Shown: positions 34,197-43,949 of the stretch, in pieces
Numbering within the stretch: the first letter of the stretch is position 1
Layout: each line of letters begins with the position of its first letter
Source of the DNA: Rhizobium rhizoryzae
Lineage (GTDB): Bacteria > Pseudomonadota > Alphaproteobacteria > Rhizobiales > Rhizobiaceae
Assembly (NCBI RefSeq): GCF_011046895.1
Contig: NZ_CP049249.1
Location: forward strand, 434,001 to 498,000
Length of the DNA stretch: 64,000 nucleotides
Direction of reading: 5' to 3'
Position numbers and translations under genes: made by a program
Notes under the pieces: model-generated
Told to the model about the DNA's origin: nothing
Seen by the model: the letters and a program-made list of their open reading frames with translations, nothing else
Database searches by the model: none

Positions 34197-36349
34197 GCCT
34201 TCAAGTCCTCCGGATTGATGGGCAAGGTTCGGATGCGCTTGGCCGTCGCCGCAAAGATGGCGTTGGTCACGGCGGGAAAGACGGCGGATGTTGCGGCCTC
34301 GCCGATGCCGCCGGGCGCTTCGGCGCTTGGCACGATATGCGTTTCCACATGCGGTGCCTCATCGATGCGGAGCGGCGGATAGGTGTCGAAATTGCCCTGC
34401 TCAACGCGGCCTTCTGAAAATGTGATCGCACCATAGAGCGCCGCCGTGAGCCCATAGAGCGCTCCCCCTTCCATCTGGGCCGCGATCGTATCTGGATTGA
34501 CCGTCAGCCCACAGTCGACCGCCGTGACGATGCGTGTCACGCGAACAGTTCCGTCTTTCGCCACCGATACGTCGGCAACCATGGCCAGATAGGTGCCAAA
34601 GGCGAACTGGACCGCCACGCCACGGCCCTGCCGCTCGGGAAGCACGTTGCCCCAGCCCGCCTTTTCGGCAACGAGTTGCAAGACTTTCAATGCGCGCGGG
34701 TTCTCCGAGAGGAGCCTTTTGCGATACTCGACCGGATCCATCTTCGCCGCTGCGGCCAGTTCGTCGATGAAACTCTCGACTACGAAGATGTTGTGCGACG
34801 GCCCGACACCGCGCCACCAGCTTGTGAGCACGCCCTGCGGCTCAACCTGCTTGAACTCCACGTGGATGGCCGGAAGCTTGTAGGGAAGATGGGACGCCCC
34901 TTCGACGCCATCAGGGTCGACACCGTTGCGCATGGCAGCCGGCGCAATGCGAGCAAAGATCGAGGATCCAGAAATGCGGTGGCTCCAGGCGACGGGGTTT
35001 CCCGCGCCATCGATGCCGCCGGATAGACGGTCGTAATAATAGGGTCGATAGTAGCCGTGCTGAATGTCTTCCTCGCGGCTCCAGATAACCTTGACCGGGC
35101 CCTTGACCTGCTTTCCGATCTTCACCGCATGGACAATGCCATCGACCTCCAGCCGCCGGCCAAAGCCGCCGCCCACGATGTGATTATGGATGATGACTTT
35201 CTCCGGCGGCAGGCCTGTCAGCGCCGCCGTGGCCTGCTTGGCGGACGACATGTTCTGTGTCCCAACCCACAATTCGCAGGCATCGTTGCGCACATGAACG
35301 GTGCAGTTCATCGGCTCCATCGCCGTATGCGCAAGGAAGGGCAGTTGATAGACGGCATCGATCCGCACTGCAGCGGCGGAAAGTGCTGCTGCCACATCGC
35401 CCTCGCTGCGCGCCACGGCGCCCGCCTGCTGCGATTTTTCATCAAGCAGCCGGAGGATATCGACCTGGGACACGGCTCGGTTCGGACCGTCATCCCAGGT
35501 GATGGCCGCAGCCTCCAGCCCCTTCTTGGCAGCGCCCGTATGGTCTGCGACCACGGCCACGGAATCGTCCGTGATGACGACCTGCCGCACGCCCTTGATC
35601 GCCAAGGCCGCCGTCTGGTTGACGGAGATCGGTTTGCCGCCCAGCACGGGAGATATCGCGATGGCAGCAATTCTGGTTCCGGCCGGAAGGGCGTCGATGC
35701 CATATTTCAGCGTGCCGTTGGTTTTCCCGCGCGTGTCAAGACGCTTCCTTGCGGTCCCCAGAAGCTTGAAGTCGGAAGGCTGTTTCAGCGTGATGGCTTC
35801 GGCTGGCGGCTGAGGGAGAGAGGCGGCCCTGTCGACAAGTTCGCTATAGGCCCGTCTGGTCCGCCCATCCGGATGCAGTACGAACCCATCCTGCGTGCGA
35901 CAGGAGGCGACGTCGACATTCCATTCCGTGGCTGCGGCCTGCATCAGCAGCCGTCGCGCCGTCGCACCCGCCACTCGCAGCGGCGTCCAGAACGCGCGGA
36001 TGGAGGTCGATCCGCCAGTCGTCTGGCGCCGAAGCATGGGATGCCCGTATAGCGCCTCGTTCACGGGTGCAGCCTCTATCCTCAAATCGTCGAGGGACAC
36101 ATCCAGCTCCTCGGCAATCAGCATCGCCTGTGCGGTATAGATGCCTTGCCCCATTTCCACCTGCGGCATGACGAAGGTGACAAGGCCTCTGCGGTCGATG
36201 CGGATGAAGGCGTTTGGTGCAAATTCTTGCGCCGCGAGCAGGGAATTTGCCGCAACTCCAAGGTTGACGACAAGACTGCCGCCAAGTGCGGCACTTGCCT
36301 TCAGGAAGTTGCGTCGGTTCAGGCGGGGAGCGAAAAAGGTGTTCGACAT
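34193..36349 (-). CDS. Molybdopterin-dependent dehydrogenase large subunit (IorB-like)
   Basis: A 718-residue large subunit of the xanthine-oxidase superfamily, isoquinoline 1-oxidoreductase/aldehyde dehydrogenase type. A Tat signal is visible (NRRNFLKASAALGGS). Cofactor segments include MPQVEMGQGIYTAQAML, GGGFGRRLE, and the catalytic Glu region PGGIGEAATSAVFPA near the C-terminus. The enzyme hydroxylates N-heterocycles or oxidises aldehydes in the periplasm with the small subunit IorA (2Fe-2S). The gene lies 14 bases behind IorA. The substrate cannot be inferred. Confidence 0.9.
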   Translation of the reverse strand: MSNTFFAPRLNRRNFLKASAALGGSLVVNLGVAANSLLAAQEFAPNAFIRIDRRGLVTFVMPQVEMGQGIYTAQAMLIAEELDVSLDDLRIEAAPVNEALYGHPMLRRQTTGGSTSIRAFWTPLRVAGATARRLLMQAAATEWNVDVASCRTQDGFVLHPDGRTRRAYSELVDRAASLPQPPAEAITLKQPSDFKLLGTARKRLDTRGKTNGTLKYGIDALPAGTRIAAIAISPVLGGKPISVNQTAALAIKGVRQVVITDDSVAVVADHTGAAKKGLEAAAITWDDGPNRAVSQVDILRLLDEKSQQAGAVARSEGDVAAALSAAAVRIDAVYQLPFLAHTAMEPMNCTVHVRNDACELWVGTQNMSSAKQATAALTGLPPEKVIIHNHIVGGGFGRRLEVDGIVHAVKIGKQVKGPVKVIWSREEDIQHGYYRPYYYDRLSGGIDGAGNPVAWSHRISGSSIFARIAPAAMRNGVDPDGVEGASHLPYKLPAIHVEFKQVEPQGVLTSWWRGVGPSHNIFVVESFIDELAAAAKMDPVEYRKRLLSENPRALKVLQLVAEKAGWGNVLPERQGRGVAVQFAFGTYLAMVADVSVAKDGTVRVTRIVTAVDCGLTVNPDTIAAQMEGGALYGLTAALYGAITFSEGRVEQGNFDTYPPLRIDEAPHVETHIVPSAEAPGGIGEAATSAVFPAVTNAIFAATAKRIRTLPINPEDLKA

Positions 36350-36363
36350 GATCTCTTCTCCTT

Positions 36364-36816
36364 TCAGGCGCTGGCGAGCTTGATGGCTGCACGAATGCGT
36401 TGATAGGTTCCGCAGCGACAGACGTTCCCGGACATGGCGCTGTCGATGTCGGCATCGGTTGGTTGCGGCGTTTCAGCCAGCAGTGCAGCGGCGGACATGA
36501 GCTGGCCCGACTGGCAATAGCCACATTGCGGGACTTCCAGCTCTATCCAGGCGTCCTGCAGCGCCTTCCCGTGCGGCAGGGTTTCCAGGGCTTCGATCGT
36601 CGTGATCCGGCTCTCGGCGATGCTGTCAATGGGCGTGACGCAGGATCGGGTCGGAACACCGTCAATATGGATCGTGCAGGCACCACAGAGCGCCTGGCCG
36701 CAGCCGAACTTGGTTCCCGTCATGCCGATGACGTCGCGGATGACCCACAGCAGCGGCGTGTCACCATCTACATCGGCTGTATGGGTTTGCCCGTTGATCG
36801 TGATGGAAAAAGCCAT
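36364..36816 (-). CDS. 2Fe-2S small subunit of molybdenum hydroxylase (IorA-like)
   Basis: A 150-residue protein with two 2Fe-2S clusters: the plant-type site [15 protein letters not shown] with a later Cys in TRSCVTP, and the C-terminal site [12 protein letters not shown] plus [13 protein letters not shown]. It passes electrons from the molybdenum cofactor to the cytochrome c. It is the first gene of the operon; the 128 bases before it should hold the promoter, probably controlled by the LysR protein encoded upstream. Confidence 0.92.
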   Translation of the reverse strand: MAFSITINGQTHTADVDGDTPLLWVIRDVIGMTGTKFGCGQALCGACTIHIDGVPTRSCVTPIDSIAESRITTIEALETLPHGKALQDAWIELEVPQCGYCQSGQLMSAAALLAETPQPTDADIDSAMSGNVCRCGTYQRIRAAIKLASA

Positions 36817-36944
36817 GCGTATGCTCCGTTAAGGACCTGTCGTCCGGCGGAACATGGCTTGATTATTGGCGCGGATAAACTGCCGTTTCCTGCACTTGTT
36901 ATATAGCCCAGCTAAACAATGAACCTGGTTGCCGAAGCCGCGGA

Positions 36945-37856
36945 TCAATCGGCTGAGGAGCGTCTAAGCTCAGAACAGGCCTCGATGAAGGCGCGCAGCT
37001 TCGGTTGCGTCTGGGCTGCCTTTGTGAAGTAGAGAAACAACCCATCCGTGCCAGGCGAATAGTCGAGCAAAACGGGTTCAAGTTGCCCGGCAGCGACCCG
37101 GTGTGACGCATGATAGGTCGAGGAGTAGATCAGGCCCTGACCGCGTGCCGCGAGCCTTTGCATCAACTCGCCATCGTTGACGGTCACGGGACCGCTGGGC
37201 TCGATGCTGATGTTTTGTCCATTCTCCAAAAATTCCCAGCGGTAGATATCGCCTTTCTCGGGCCGACGAAACCTGATGCAGTTGTGACTGGCGAGGTCCA
37301 CGGGGACCCTGGGGCGGCCATGCTTGCGGAAATAGTCGGGAGATCCGAAGACAGCCCAGTGGAAGTGCGGTGACAGCCTCACGGCGATCATATCCTGGGC
37401 GATATATGGCCCGATGATGATCCCAGCATCGTAGCCGCCCGCCACGAAATCATGATGCCGGTTGCTGACCGTGATATCGACCTTGACCTTCGGCCATGCC
37501 GCACAGAATTCGGGCAGGATCGGCTCGATGACAAACGGCACGGCAAGGCGTTCGACAAGCAGCTTCAAAGTCCCGGAAGGTTCGCTGGACGAGCCCGAGG
37601 CTTGATCCAGGCTTGCCTCGATAGCCTGTGCGGCAGGGGCGACCTCGGCAAGCAGCGCTTCCCCGGCCTCGGTCAGCGATATGCGTCGGGTGGTCCGGTG
37701 AAACAGCGGCGTGCCAAGTCGCCGCTCGAGCTTCTGCAGTGCCTGACTGATCGCTCCCGGCGTGACCTCGAGATCCAAGGCCGCTTTGCGAACGCTCTTG
37801 TTGTTCGCGACCGCGAGGAATTCAGCCAATCCATCAAACGGGTTCTGGCGGGCCAT
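36945..37856 (-). CDS. LysR-family regulator
   Basis: A 303-residue regulator with the N-terminal winged helix (EFLAVANNKSVRKAALDLEV, then VTPGAISQALQKLERRLGTPLFHRTTRRISLTEAG) and the periplasmic-binding-fold effector domain. It is upstream of, and on the same strand as, the molybdenum hydroxylase operon. LysR genes are more often divergent, so control of that operon is inferred from nearness only. Confidence 0.85.
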   Translation of the reverse strand: MARQNPFDGLAEFLAVANNKSVRKAALDLEVTPGAISQALQKLERRLGTPLFHRTTRRISLTEAGEALLAEVAPAAQAIEASLDQASGSSSEPSGTLKLLVERLAVPFVIEPILPEFCAAWPKVKVDITVSNRHHDFVAGGYDAGIIIGPYIAQDMIAVRLSPHFHWAVFGSPDYFRKHGRPRVPVDLASHNCIRFRRPEKGDIYRWEFLENGQNISIEPSGPVTVNDGELMQRLAARGQGLIYSSTYHASHRVAAGQLEPVLLDYSPGTDGLFLYFTKAAQTQPKLRAFIEACSELRRSSAD

Positions 37857-38055
37857 GCTTCCTCATCGACTTCCCGGCGCTGCGATTATTCCGACCATAC
37901 GATACATGCGATGCAGCAGTATCGGATCGCAAGTGAAATTTGACCTCGTGCAGTTTGCCGCGACGGCACTGACGTCTCGAAGAGGCTGAAAGGCCTTCCG
38001 AGCTTCTCTTCCCTGAAATCGATCTGCAGGGACCACATTCTTCCTTTGGCAGGAG

Positions 38056-38997
38056 TCAGGTCTTAGGCGGGGCCGGGCACAGCGGCAATGTTTGCCGAGC
38101 CGATGATGATGGTTGAAGCGCTGGAACAGGAGGATCGCGCCGAAGTGCCAGAAGAAGGCCCAGCATGATCAGGGCGGCACCAGCCCAACCTGATGCTGCG
38201 AGAGTCTCGTTGAAAAGAACCAGCGCGAAACCGGATGCAAAGAGTGGGTCACTCGTTTCAATGATCTGGACGCTTCCTGCGTTGCCTTCCTGGACCGCAC
38301 GCGTCGTGAACCAAAATCCTCCAATGGTTGGAACGATGATGAGCGCCACGATGGGCCAGACTGCGGAGGCAGGCACTGGCGTCAGAGGCTGCTGCGTAAA
38401 CGGCACCGCAAGATAGAGGCTGCCGAATCCGAACAGCCAGACCAGATGCGGCAGGCCACTGCCCATTTCGAGCTTCTTGGCAAAGAAGATAAACAGTGCG
38501 TATCCAAGTCCTCCGGCGAGAGCGAGAAGAATGCCCAATGTAGTGCCCGCGATGCGTCCTTCGAAGATGAAAATGGCACCCACACCGCCCAGGATGGCAA
38601 AGAATGCGAGCGTCTTGGCGAGCGTCAGGCGTTCGCCAAGGATCAGTACCGAAAGGATCAAAGTACCGCCACCCGCCGCGTAGGTCAGGAAGGAAACGAG
38701 CGGGATACTCGCCTCGGCAAACGCCCAGGTTTCGAAAAAGTAGAGACTGAAGACGCCGAGTGCGCTCAGAAGCGCAAAGGCACGAGCCCGGCGCGCAAGA
38801 CCGAAAAGGATGCGGCGTTGGGCAGGGTGGAACAGGCACCACAGAAAGAGAACCAGAAAGGCCCCAGAGCATTTGAGGAACGCAACCTCGTGGTGACTGG
38901 CGCCGCCCTGAAAGGCGAAGCGGTTCAGCGGTCCGATTGTGCCATTGGCAAGCGCCGCCAGCAGCGCGTAAATCTCTGCCCGGATGTGGAGTTTCAT
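38056..38997 (-). CDS. DMT-superfamily transporter (EamA domain)
   Basis: A 313-residue membrane protein with about ten hydrophobic segments in two EamA repeats, beginning IRAEIYALLAALANGTIGPL. Drug/metabolite transporters export amino acids, metabolites or toxins. It is divergent from the phosphonopyruvate decarboxylase gene across a 344-base AT-rich gap, so it could export the cluster's product, but it could equally belong to no pathway. The C-terminal tail is Pro/Ser-rich. No substrate can be assigned. Confidence 0.85.
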   Translation of the reverse strand: MKLHIRAEIYALLAALANGTIGPLNRFAFQGGASHHEVAFLKCSGAFLVLFLWCLFHPAQRRILFGLARRARAFALLSALGVFSLYFFETWAFAEASIPLVSFLTYAAGGGTLILSVLILGERLTLAKTLAFFAILGGVGAIFIFEGRIAGTTLGILLALAGGLGYALFIFFAKKLEMGSGLPHLVWLFGFGSLYLAVPFTQQPLTPVPASAVWPIVALIIVPTIGGFWFTTRAVQEGNAGSVQIIETSDPLFASGFALVLFNETLAASGWAGAALIMLGLLLALRRDPPVPALQPSSSARQTLPLCPAPPKT

Positions 38998-39341
38998 GCA
39001 AAGGTCTCAAGCCCTGAGAAGCGGGCATGCTCATCGGAGAATTTATGGGTGTTGATCACATATCCGATCAAGCTGATCCGTGTTGCATCCATTTAGTAAT
39101 ACCTATCAAAAATTGTTCCCTTCTCCCACAACACTGCTTCAATGATACTATCATGGCTTGCATTTTGAATGCGCAGAAAATATCCTTGGTCGCATGGCGA
39201 TGCTCGCACTGCGAGAGGCTGAATTTTGAGATCATAAATTTTATTGATTATATTCATTGGTTTGCATGAGCGGCTCCTTCCGTTCGATGACACTCGGCAG
39301 CAAACACCTGCAACCTTAGATTTTCCGTCCCGGAGATGAAA
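38998..39341 (+). promoter_or_regulatory. AT-rich divergent region with promoter of the phosphonate cluster
   Basis: This 344-base gap is clearly richer in A+T than its neighbours. For the plus strand, TTGAGA (39226-39231) and TATATT (39249-39254) are 17 bases apart, giving a leader of about 80 bases before the decarboxylase. No convincing gene is present. The base composition change suggests the left edge of a transferred segment. No operator repeat was identified. Confidence 0.6.
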
Positions 39342-40487
39342 ATGATACCCCCTTCAGAAATCACGGACAGACTTTCAGTGCGCGGATATGATTTTGCGAC
39401 CGGCGTTCCATGCTCCCTATTGGGTCCGCTCATCAATCAGTTCACGCTTGAGGATAACTGGCGCTACATCAGCGCTGTCAACGAAGGTCTGGCCGTAGGA
39501 CTTGCTGCCGGTGCCTATATCGGCGGGTGCAAACCGGTCGTCTTCATGCAGAATTCGGGATTGGGAAACGCATTCGACGGGCTGACCTCGTTGATAGCCG
39601 TTCAACGCATACCTTTGCTATTGCTGATCAGCTGGCGCGGCGAGCCCGGTACCGGCGACGAACCACAGCATGATTCCATGGGCAGGATCCTGCTGGATAC
39701 GCTGAAATTGCTCGATATTCCTTTCGAGGTCCTGTCTCGCGACGGCAGCAATGCCGACATGCTGCTGGACAAGGCAGATCATTGCTTTCGCAATGCAAAG
39801 AGCTTCGCTATTGTCATCAAGGAAAAGACGTTTTCTCCCCAGCCGCAGAGCAAGGGCCGCATTCGGAACTGCCGAAGTGCCCGGCGAGAGGCCCCGATCG
39901 AGATCGCCGAGTCTTCCTTTCCGACCCGTATGTCCGTCATCGACACGGTTCAGAAAAATGCACCCAAAACGGCGGGAATCGTGTCCTCGACCGGCAAGAT
40001 GAGCCGCGAACTTCTGCTGATCAATGACAGCCCTCGCAATCTCTACGTGGTGGGCTCGATGGGGCTTGCTTCCACCGTTGGCCTTGGCATCTCGCTCACG
40101 ACAGAGCGCAAGATCGTGGTTCTCGATGGAGACGGTGCGGCGCTGATGCAAATGGGGGCTTTCGCCATGATCGGAAGCTATGCTGGTGATAACCTCATCC
40201 ATATCGTTCTCGATAATGGTGTGCACGATTCCACCGGCGGGCAGGAGACGGTTGCGAAAAACGTTTCTTTCTCCCAGATCGCTGCCTTTACCGGTTTTCC
40301 ACGCGTGTTCGAAACCTTCGGCATCACTGATTTTACGGAGGCGTTTGAAGAAGCATTGCAAGCCGGTGAAGGGCCGGTCGCCATCCATGCCCATGTGGCG
40401 CCCGGAAGTCCGCCACAATTGCCGAGGCCTTCAGCCACGCCGATGGACAACATGCTGCGTTTTCAGGCTCACATCCAGTCGGGCTGA
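39342..40487 (+). CDS. Phosphonopyruvate decarboxylase
   Basis: A 381-residue thiamin-diphosphate enzyme that decarboxylates phosphonopyruvate to phosphonoacetaldehyde, making the phosphonate pathway irreversible. The N-terminal PYR half has YDFATGVPCSLLGPLINQF and the catalytic Glu in SAVNEGLAVGLAAGAY; the C-terminal PP half has the cofactor motif VLDGDGAALMQMGAFAMIG with LDNGVHDSTGGQ. These are signature segments of Ppd rather than of other TPP enzymes. I chose ATG at 39342 because GGAG is six bases upstream; the ATG at 39336 touches the ribosome site. The mutase gene is convergent, 15 bases downstream. Confidence 0.92.
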   Translation: MIPPSEITDRLSVRGYDFATGVPCSLLGPLINQFTLEDNWRYISAVNEGLAVGLAAGAYIGGCKPVVFMQNSGLGNAFDGLTSLIAVQRIPLLLLISWRGEPGTGDEPQHDSMGRILLDTLKLLDIPFEVLSRDGSNADMLLDKADHCFRNAKSFAIVIKEKTFSPQPQSKGRIRNCRSARREAPIEIAESSFPTRMSVIDTVQKNAPKTAGIVSSTGKMSRELLLINDSPRNLYVVGSMGLASTVGLGISLTTERKIVVLDGDGAALMQMGAFAMIGSYAGDNLIHIVLDNGVHDSTGGQETVAKNVSFSQIAAFTGFPRVFETFGITDFTEAFEEALQAGEGPVAIHAHVAPGSPPQLPRPSATPMDNMLRFQAHIQSG

Positions 40488-40502
40488 GCTCGACGGCAAG
40501 TT

Positions 40503-41366
40503 CTACGTGTCGAAACAGCGAAGAATGTCTCCGACCGGGGTGCAGAGCTCCTCGCATTCGGCGGCCCGACCGTATTGCAGGATGGAACTCGCAGCCTGCT
40601 TCATGGCCTTATGGGAGGAACGCAGGAGATGGTTTGCATAGATGATGACGTTGACGCCTGCCTGGAAAAGAGTTTCCTCGTTCACGGCGTTGTAGGTGGT
40701 GGGAACGGCAACGAGAGGGGCCTTTTCGCCCGAACGCCTGAACTCCTTGCTGAATTCGAGAACCTCAATGGGGTCCTGATGATGGCTGTGGATCATCACG
40801 CCGTCCGCACCGGCCCGCAGATAGGCACGGGCGCGCGTGAGGGCATCCTGCATCCCGTTTCCGAGAACCAGGCTTTCGATCCTCGCAATCACCATGAAAT
40901 CCGAATTGCGCTGCCCGGTTTTTGCGGACTGAAGCTTGGCGCAGAAATCCTCGATCGGCAATTGCAACTGACCCGGCATATTGCCCTTCAACGAGTTCTG
41001 TTTCAGACCTCCCTTGTCTTCCACGATCGTGGCAGAGACTCCGGCTCGTTCCAGGCTGCGAACGGTGGAGCGCAGTTGAAGGTGGTTCCCGCCGGTATCG
41101 CAATCATAAATGACCGGCAAGGAACAGACGTCCATCAACTCGTGGAGTGAAAGGAGACGTGAGGAGTGGTCAACGACCTCGATGTCCGGTTTGCCACGGA
41201 TCGCGGAGTCGGAAAGGCTGCTTGACCATACGGCGTCGAACTTGCGGGTTACGGTCGCGGATTTGAACTCCGCCGCCTGGGCGATCAGGCCGCAGAGCGG
41301 TGTATGCGCTTCGAGCACGCGTACAAGGCGGTTTGTATCCATGAGATTGCGAAGACCATGCGCCAT
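40503..41366 (-). CDS. pepM: Phosphoenolpyruvate mutase
   Basis: A 287-residue enzyme of the isocitrate-lyase/PEP-mutase superfamily that forms the C-P bond (PEP to phosphonopyruvate). The diagnostic motif EDKGGLKQNS (residues 116-125) matches the mutase consensus EDKxxxKxNS exactly, separating it from lyases such as methylisocitrate lyase. The Mg site DCDTGGN is at 88-94. I chose ATG at 41366 (MAHGLRNL) with GGGAG upstream. It is divergent from the methyltransferase gene. The pair PepM plus Ppd is the hallmark of phosphonate biosynthesis. Confidence 0.94.
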   Translation of the reverse strand: MAHGLRNLMDTNRLVRVLEAHTPLCGLIAQAAEFKSATVTRKFDAVWSSSLSDSAIRGKPDIEVVDHSSRLLSLHELMDVCSLPVIYDCDTGGNHLQLRSTVRSLERAGVSATIVEDKGGLKQNSLKGNMPGQLQLPIEDFCAKLQSAKTGQRNSDFMVIARIESLVLGNGMQDALTRARAYLRAGADGVMIHSHHQDPIEVLEFSKEFRRSGEKAPLVAVPTTYNAVNEETLFQAGVNVIIYANHLLRSSHKAMKQAASSILQYGRAAECEELCTPVGDILRCFDT

Positions 41367-41451
41367 TTTTTTCTCCCGACATGAGGCTGCGCTGGAAGGA
41401 CAGGTCTCGGTCCGTGACCGGTGCGAGAACACAGCTGCACAATAGCAATTT

Positions 41452-42600
41452 ATGATTGCTAGTAGAAATGAATTATCGCATAAAGTGCATCATTATTTCG
41501 AAGCAACCGAACGGGAGCAGCCCTTGCCCGCGCTTGGCGATCTGATCGAAACGCTTACCGATAGCGGTCTGGGGGAGTTTCTGGCCAGCTTCAGTCCGCT
41601 GCATCCCCGTCCGCTCGATTGGCCGCCCTATCGCGATCGCGTACCGGATCGCCTGCGCGTTCTGGTGGATCTGTTTGCATTCGGTGCAGAGATCGACGCG
41701 CGGGAGCTTCCGCAGGAGCTGGGCTGGATTTCAGTGGAACTACCGCGCGCGGGCGTTGCTATTTTCGATGGCAGAAACCTTCAGCTCACGGCTGGACTGC
41801 GGCTCGTTCCAGTCGCCGGGCGATGGCTGTTCTGTACTCCTCCCGGCGCGGGATTAAGCCACTATCTTGGCGACGACTCGATTGCGTTGATGTTGCGCAT
41901 TCAGCCAAAGGCAAACGCGACCGTGCTCGATCTCTGTTCGGGAAGCGGGTTGCAGGCACTGCATTGTGCGGGATTTGCACGCCGCATCACGGCGGTCGAG
42001 CGCAACAGGGATGCGGTTGAACTTGCCCGGGTCAACGTGACGCTGAACCGGCTTGAGGAAAAGATCGACGTCCTGCAGGGAGACATGTTCGAACCCGTGG
42101 ACGGTCGACAGTTCGATCTCGTGGTCGCCAACCCGCCGCTATTGCCTGTGCCGGATGGTCTGCCGGATCTTTCTATCGGGCATGGTGGATATGACGGCAT
42201 GCGCGCGTGCTGCCGTATTCTTGAAGGGCTGCCAACGGCCTTGTCACCTTCGGGGCGGGCGCATCTCATCGCAAGCTGTCTTGCCGATGCGGACAATCAC
42301 TATCTTCGCGATCTTCTAGCCACCGCCGCGAAGACCCATCATCTCGATATCACTGCGACTGTGGTTTCCATGAAGGAGATGGGCGGAGCGGATGGCTATC
42401 TGGAAGCGATGGCGTCTGCCGTTGCGCGTGAAATCGGGCAGGATCCGGACCGTGTTCTTGCCGCCTACCGGGAAGATATGCGGCAGAGAAGGGCCACGCA
42501 TCTGAGCTTTCTCTTTCTCATGGCGCGCCATGGGTCAGGACGTGTCGAACTGGTTGATATGCGAACGCCCACCAGCCAGGGTGTGTGGCATATCGGCTGA
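41452..42600 (+). CDS. Class I SAM-dependent methyltransferase (HemK-like NPP motif)
   Basis: A 382-residue methyltransferase. The SAM site is VLDLCSGSG (158-166), followed by the acidic AVERN and the catalytic-type NPPL motif in VVANPPLLPVPDG (227-230), as in N-methyltransferases of the HemK/RsmC type. About 150 extra N-terminal residues may bind a specific substrate. No clear ribosome site precedes the ATG at 41452, so the start could be leaderless or misplaced. Its position inside the phosphonate cluster suggests methylation of the product or its carrier peptide. Confidence 0.82.
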   Translation: MIASRNELSHKVHHYFEATEREQPLPALGDLIETLTDSGLGEFLASFSPLHPRPLDWPPYRDRVPDRLRVLVDLFAFGAEIDARELPQELGWISVELPRAGVAIFDGRNLQLTAGLRLVPVAGRWLFCTPPGAGLSHYLGDDSIALMLRIQPKANATVLDLCSGSGLQALHCAGFARRITAVERNRDAVELARVNVTLNRLEEKIDVLQGDMFEPVDGRQFDLVVANPPLLPVPDGLPDLSIGHGGYDGMRACCRILEGLPTALSPSGRAHLIASCLADADNHYLRDLLATAAKTHHLDITATVVSMKEMGGADGYLEAMASAVAREIGQDPDRVLAAYREDMRQRRATHLSFLFLMARHGSGRVELVDMRTPTSQGVWHIG

Positions 42601-42611
42601 CCGCGAGATGA

Positions 42612-43793
42612 TCATCTGTCGTGGGGATCGGGCGTGAACAGTGCCGCAATTTCCTCCCATGCCAGCGAAGGCTCCTGGCCGAATTCGACCTGAACGGCGC
42701 GCAACTGTGCCTTGCCAAGCGCATCAAGCAAGGGAGCTTCCCGACCCCGCCGGCTCAGGACGTCGGGAAATGGCAACCAGTCGGCCAAGGGTCTGTCATG
42801 CGCAATACTTTGAACAAGCCGTGCGCGTGCCGTTGCAGCATCGATCGGCGTGATGCGCTGACGGATCGTATCCGTGGAGAATTTGGGAAAGATCAGAAGA
42901 TCCACGTCCATGGAGCAGATATTGACCCGACGACGAAACAGATGGTCGAGTCCCGGAGCGAAGAATTCATATTTGCCATGGGAAAAAACCGGACCATCGC
43001 GATAGGCGAAGCCATCCCGGCGCCGTGTGTCGAGGGCATTGTGCAGAAAAACATTGTCCGTGATGGTTTCCGGCGTGATCCTGCAGATGTGAGGTACGGC
43101 CTTCGCCTGGAGTTTACCCTGCAGCGTGATGGTGATTTCACCGAAATCACTGCCCAGAAGCTCCGCGCCACGGGCCAGAAAATGCATCGCCAAGGATGTT
43201 TTGCCCGCCATCTTGGGGCCGATGATCACCGCTCCGCGTCCGCGATAGAGCAGCATGGCCGAATGGAGATCAAGGAAGCCTTCGCTCCACAAGGCACGCC
43301 GCCAGACATATCCGGCGAGGGTCTCGACATGCGGAATGAATGCGTCTTCAGCTTCCGGCCGCACATAGACGAGGAGGCGCTCTTCATTCAGAAGAATAGT
43401 CAGGCCGCGAAATGGCTCCCCGTGGCGGACGACGGTCAACTCCTCAGACAGCGCAACAAAAACCGAGGGAAAATCCGGACGCCAGTAGGTTTTCAGGCCG
43501 GCCATTTCCCCCTCTGGATCGACCAGGCGTCGATTGGCCCAGCCAGTCCAGATCGCATCGGAGCGTATGACCGCGATCCGCCACGGGGCTGGGGCTGAGG
43601 ATGAATCGAGTTGCTCTTTCGGCAACTGAACGACTTTCCCCTGGAGATGGAAAAGAAACTGCAGGATCTCGCCTGTGTCTGCTTCGTCGGAACAGAAATC
43701 CAGCGGATGGCCGTGCAGCGTGACACGGACATGATGCGCGCAACCGTTGGCGGCCTGCAGAATAGCCTGTCGGTGAAATGAATGAGTATTCAA
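42612..43793 (-). CDS. HprK-like ATP-binding protein
   Basis: A 393-residue protein. The C-terminal part has the P-loop GPKMAGKTSLAMHFLARGAE (192 on) followed by LLGSDFGEIT, the arrangement of HPr kinase/phosphorylase-related proteins. Related HprK-type kinases occur in peptide natural product clusters, where they phosphorylate the peptide. I chose TTG at 43793 because GAGGAT lies eight bases upstream; the frame opens further up at another TTG without a ribosome site. The N-terminal 180 residues show no family I recognise. It is convergent with the methyltransferase. Confidence 0.75.
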   Translation of the reverse strand: MNTHSFHRQAILQAANGCAHHVRVTLHGHPLDFCSDEADTGEILQFLFHLQGKVVQLPKEQLDSSSAPAPWRIAVIRSDAIWTGWANRRLVDPEGEMAGLKTYWRPDFPSVFVALSEELTVVRHGEPFRGLTILLNEERLLVYVRPEAEDAFIPHVETLAGYVWRRALWSEGFLDLHSAMLLYRGRGAVIIGPKMAGKTSLAMHFLARGAELLGSDFGEITITLQGKLQAKAVPHICRITPETITDNVFLHNALDTRRRDGFAYRDGPVFSHGKYEFFAPGLDHLFRRRVNICSMDVDLLIFPKFSTDTIRQRITPIDAATARARLVQSIAHDRPLADWLPFPDVLSRRGREAPLLDALGKAQLRAVQVEFGQEPSLAWEEIAALFTPDPHDR

Positions 43794-43949
43794 TGATTTA
43801 TCCTCGTCAATATCCCTGGAACCGCAATAGACAACAACATCTTTTGGCTGTATCAAATGAAAGTTGCATTTTTATAGTGTATTTGCCACGTTTATGTCGC
43901 GGAAATTGCGAGCCACGACCCAAGGAACAGATCAGGGAGGAGCGGCACC

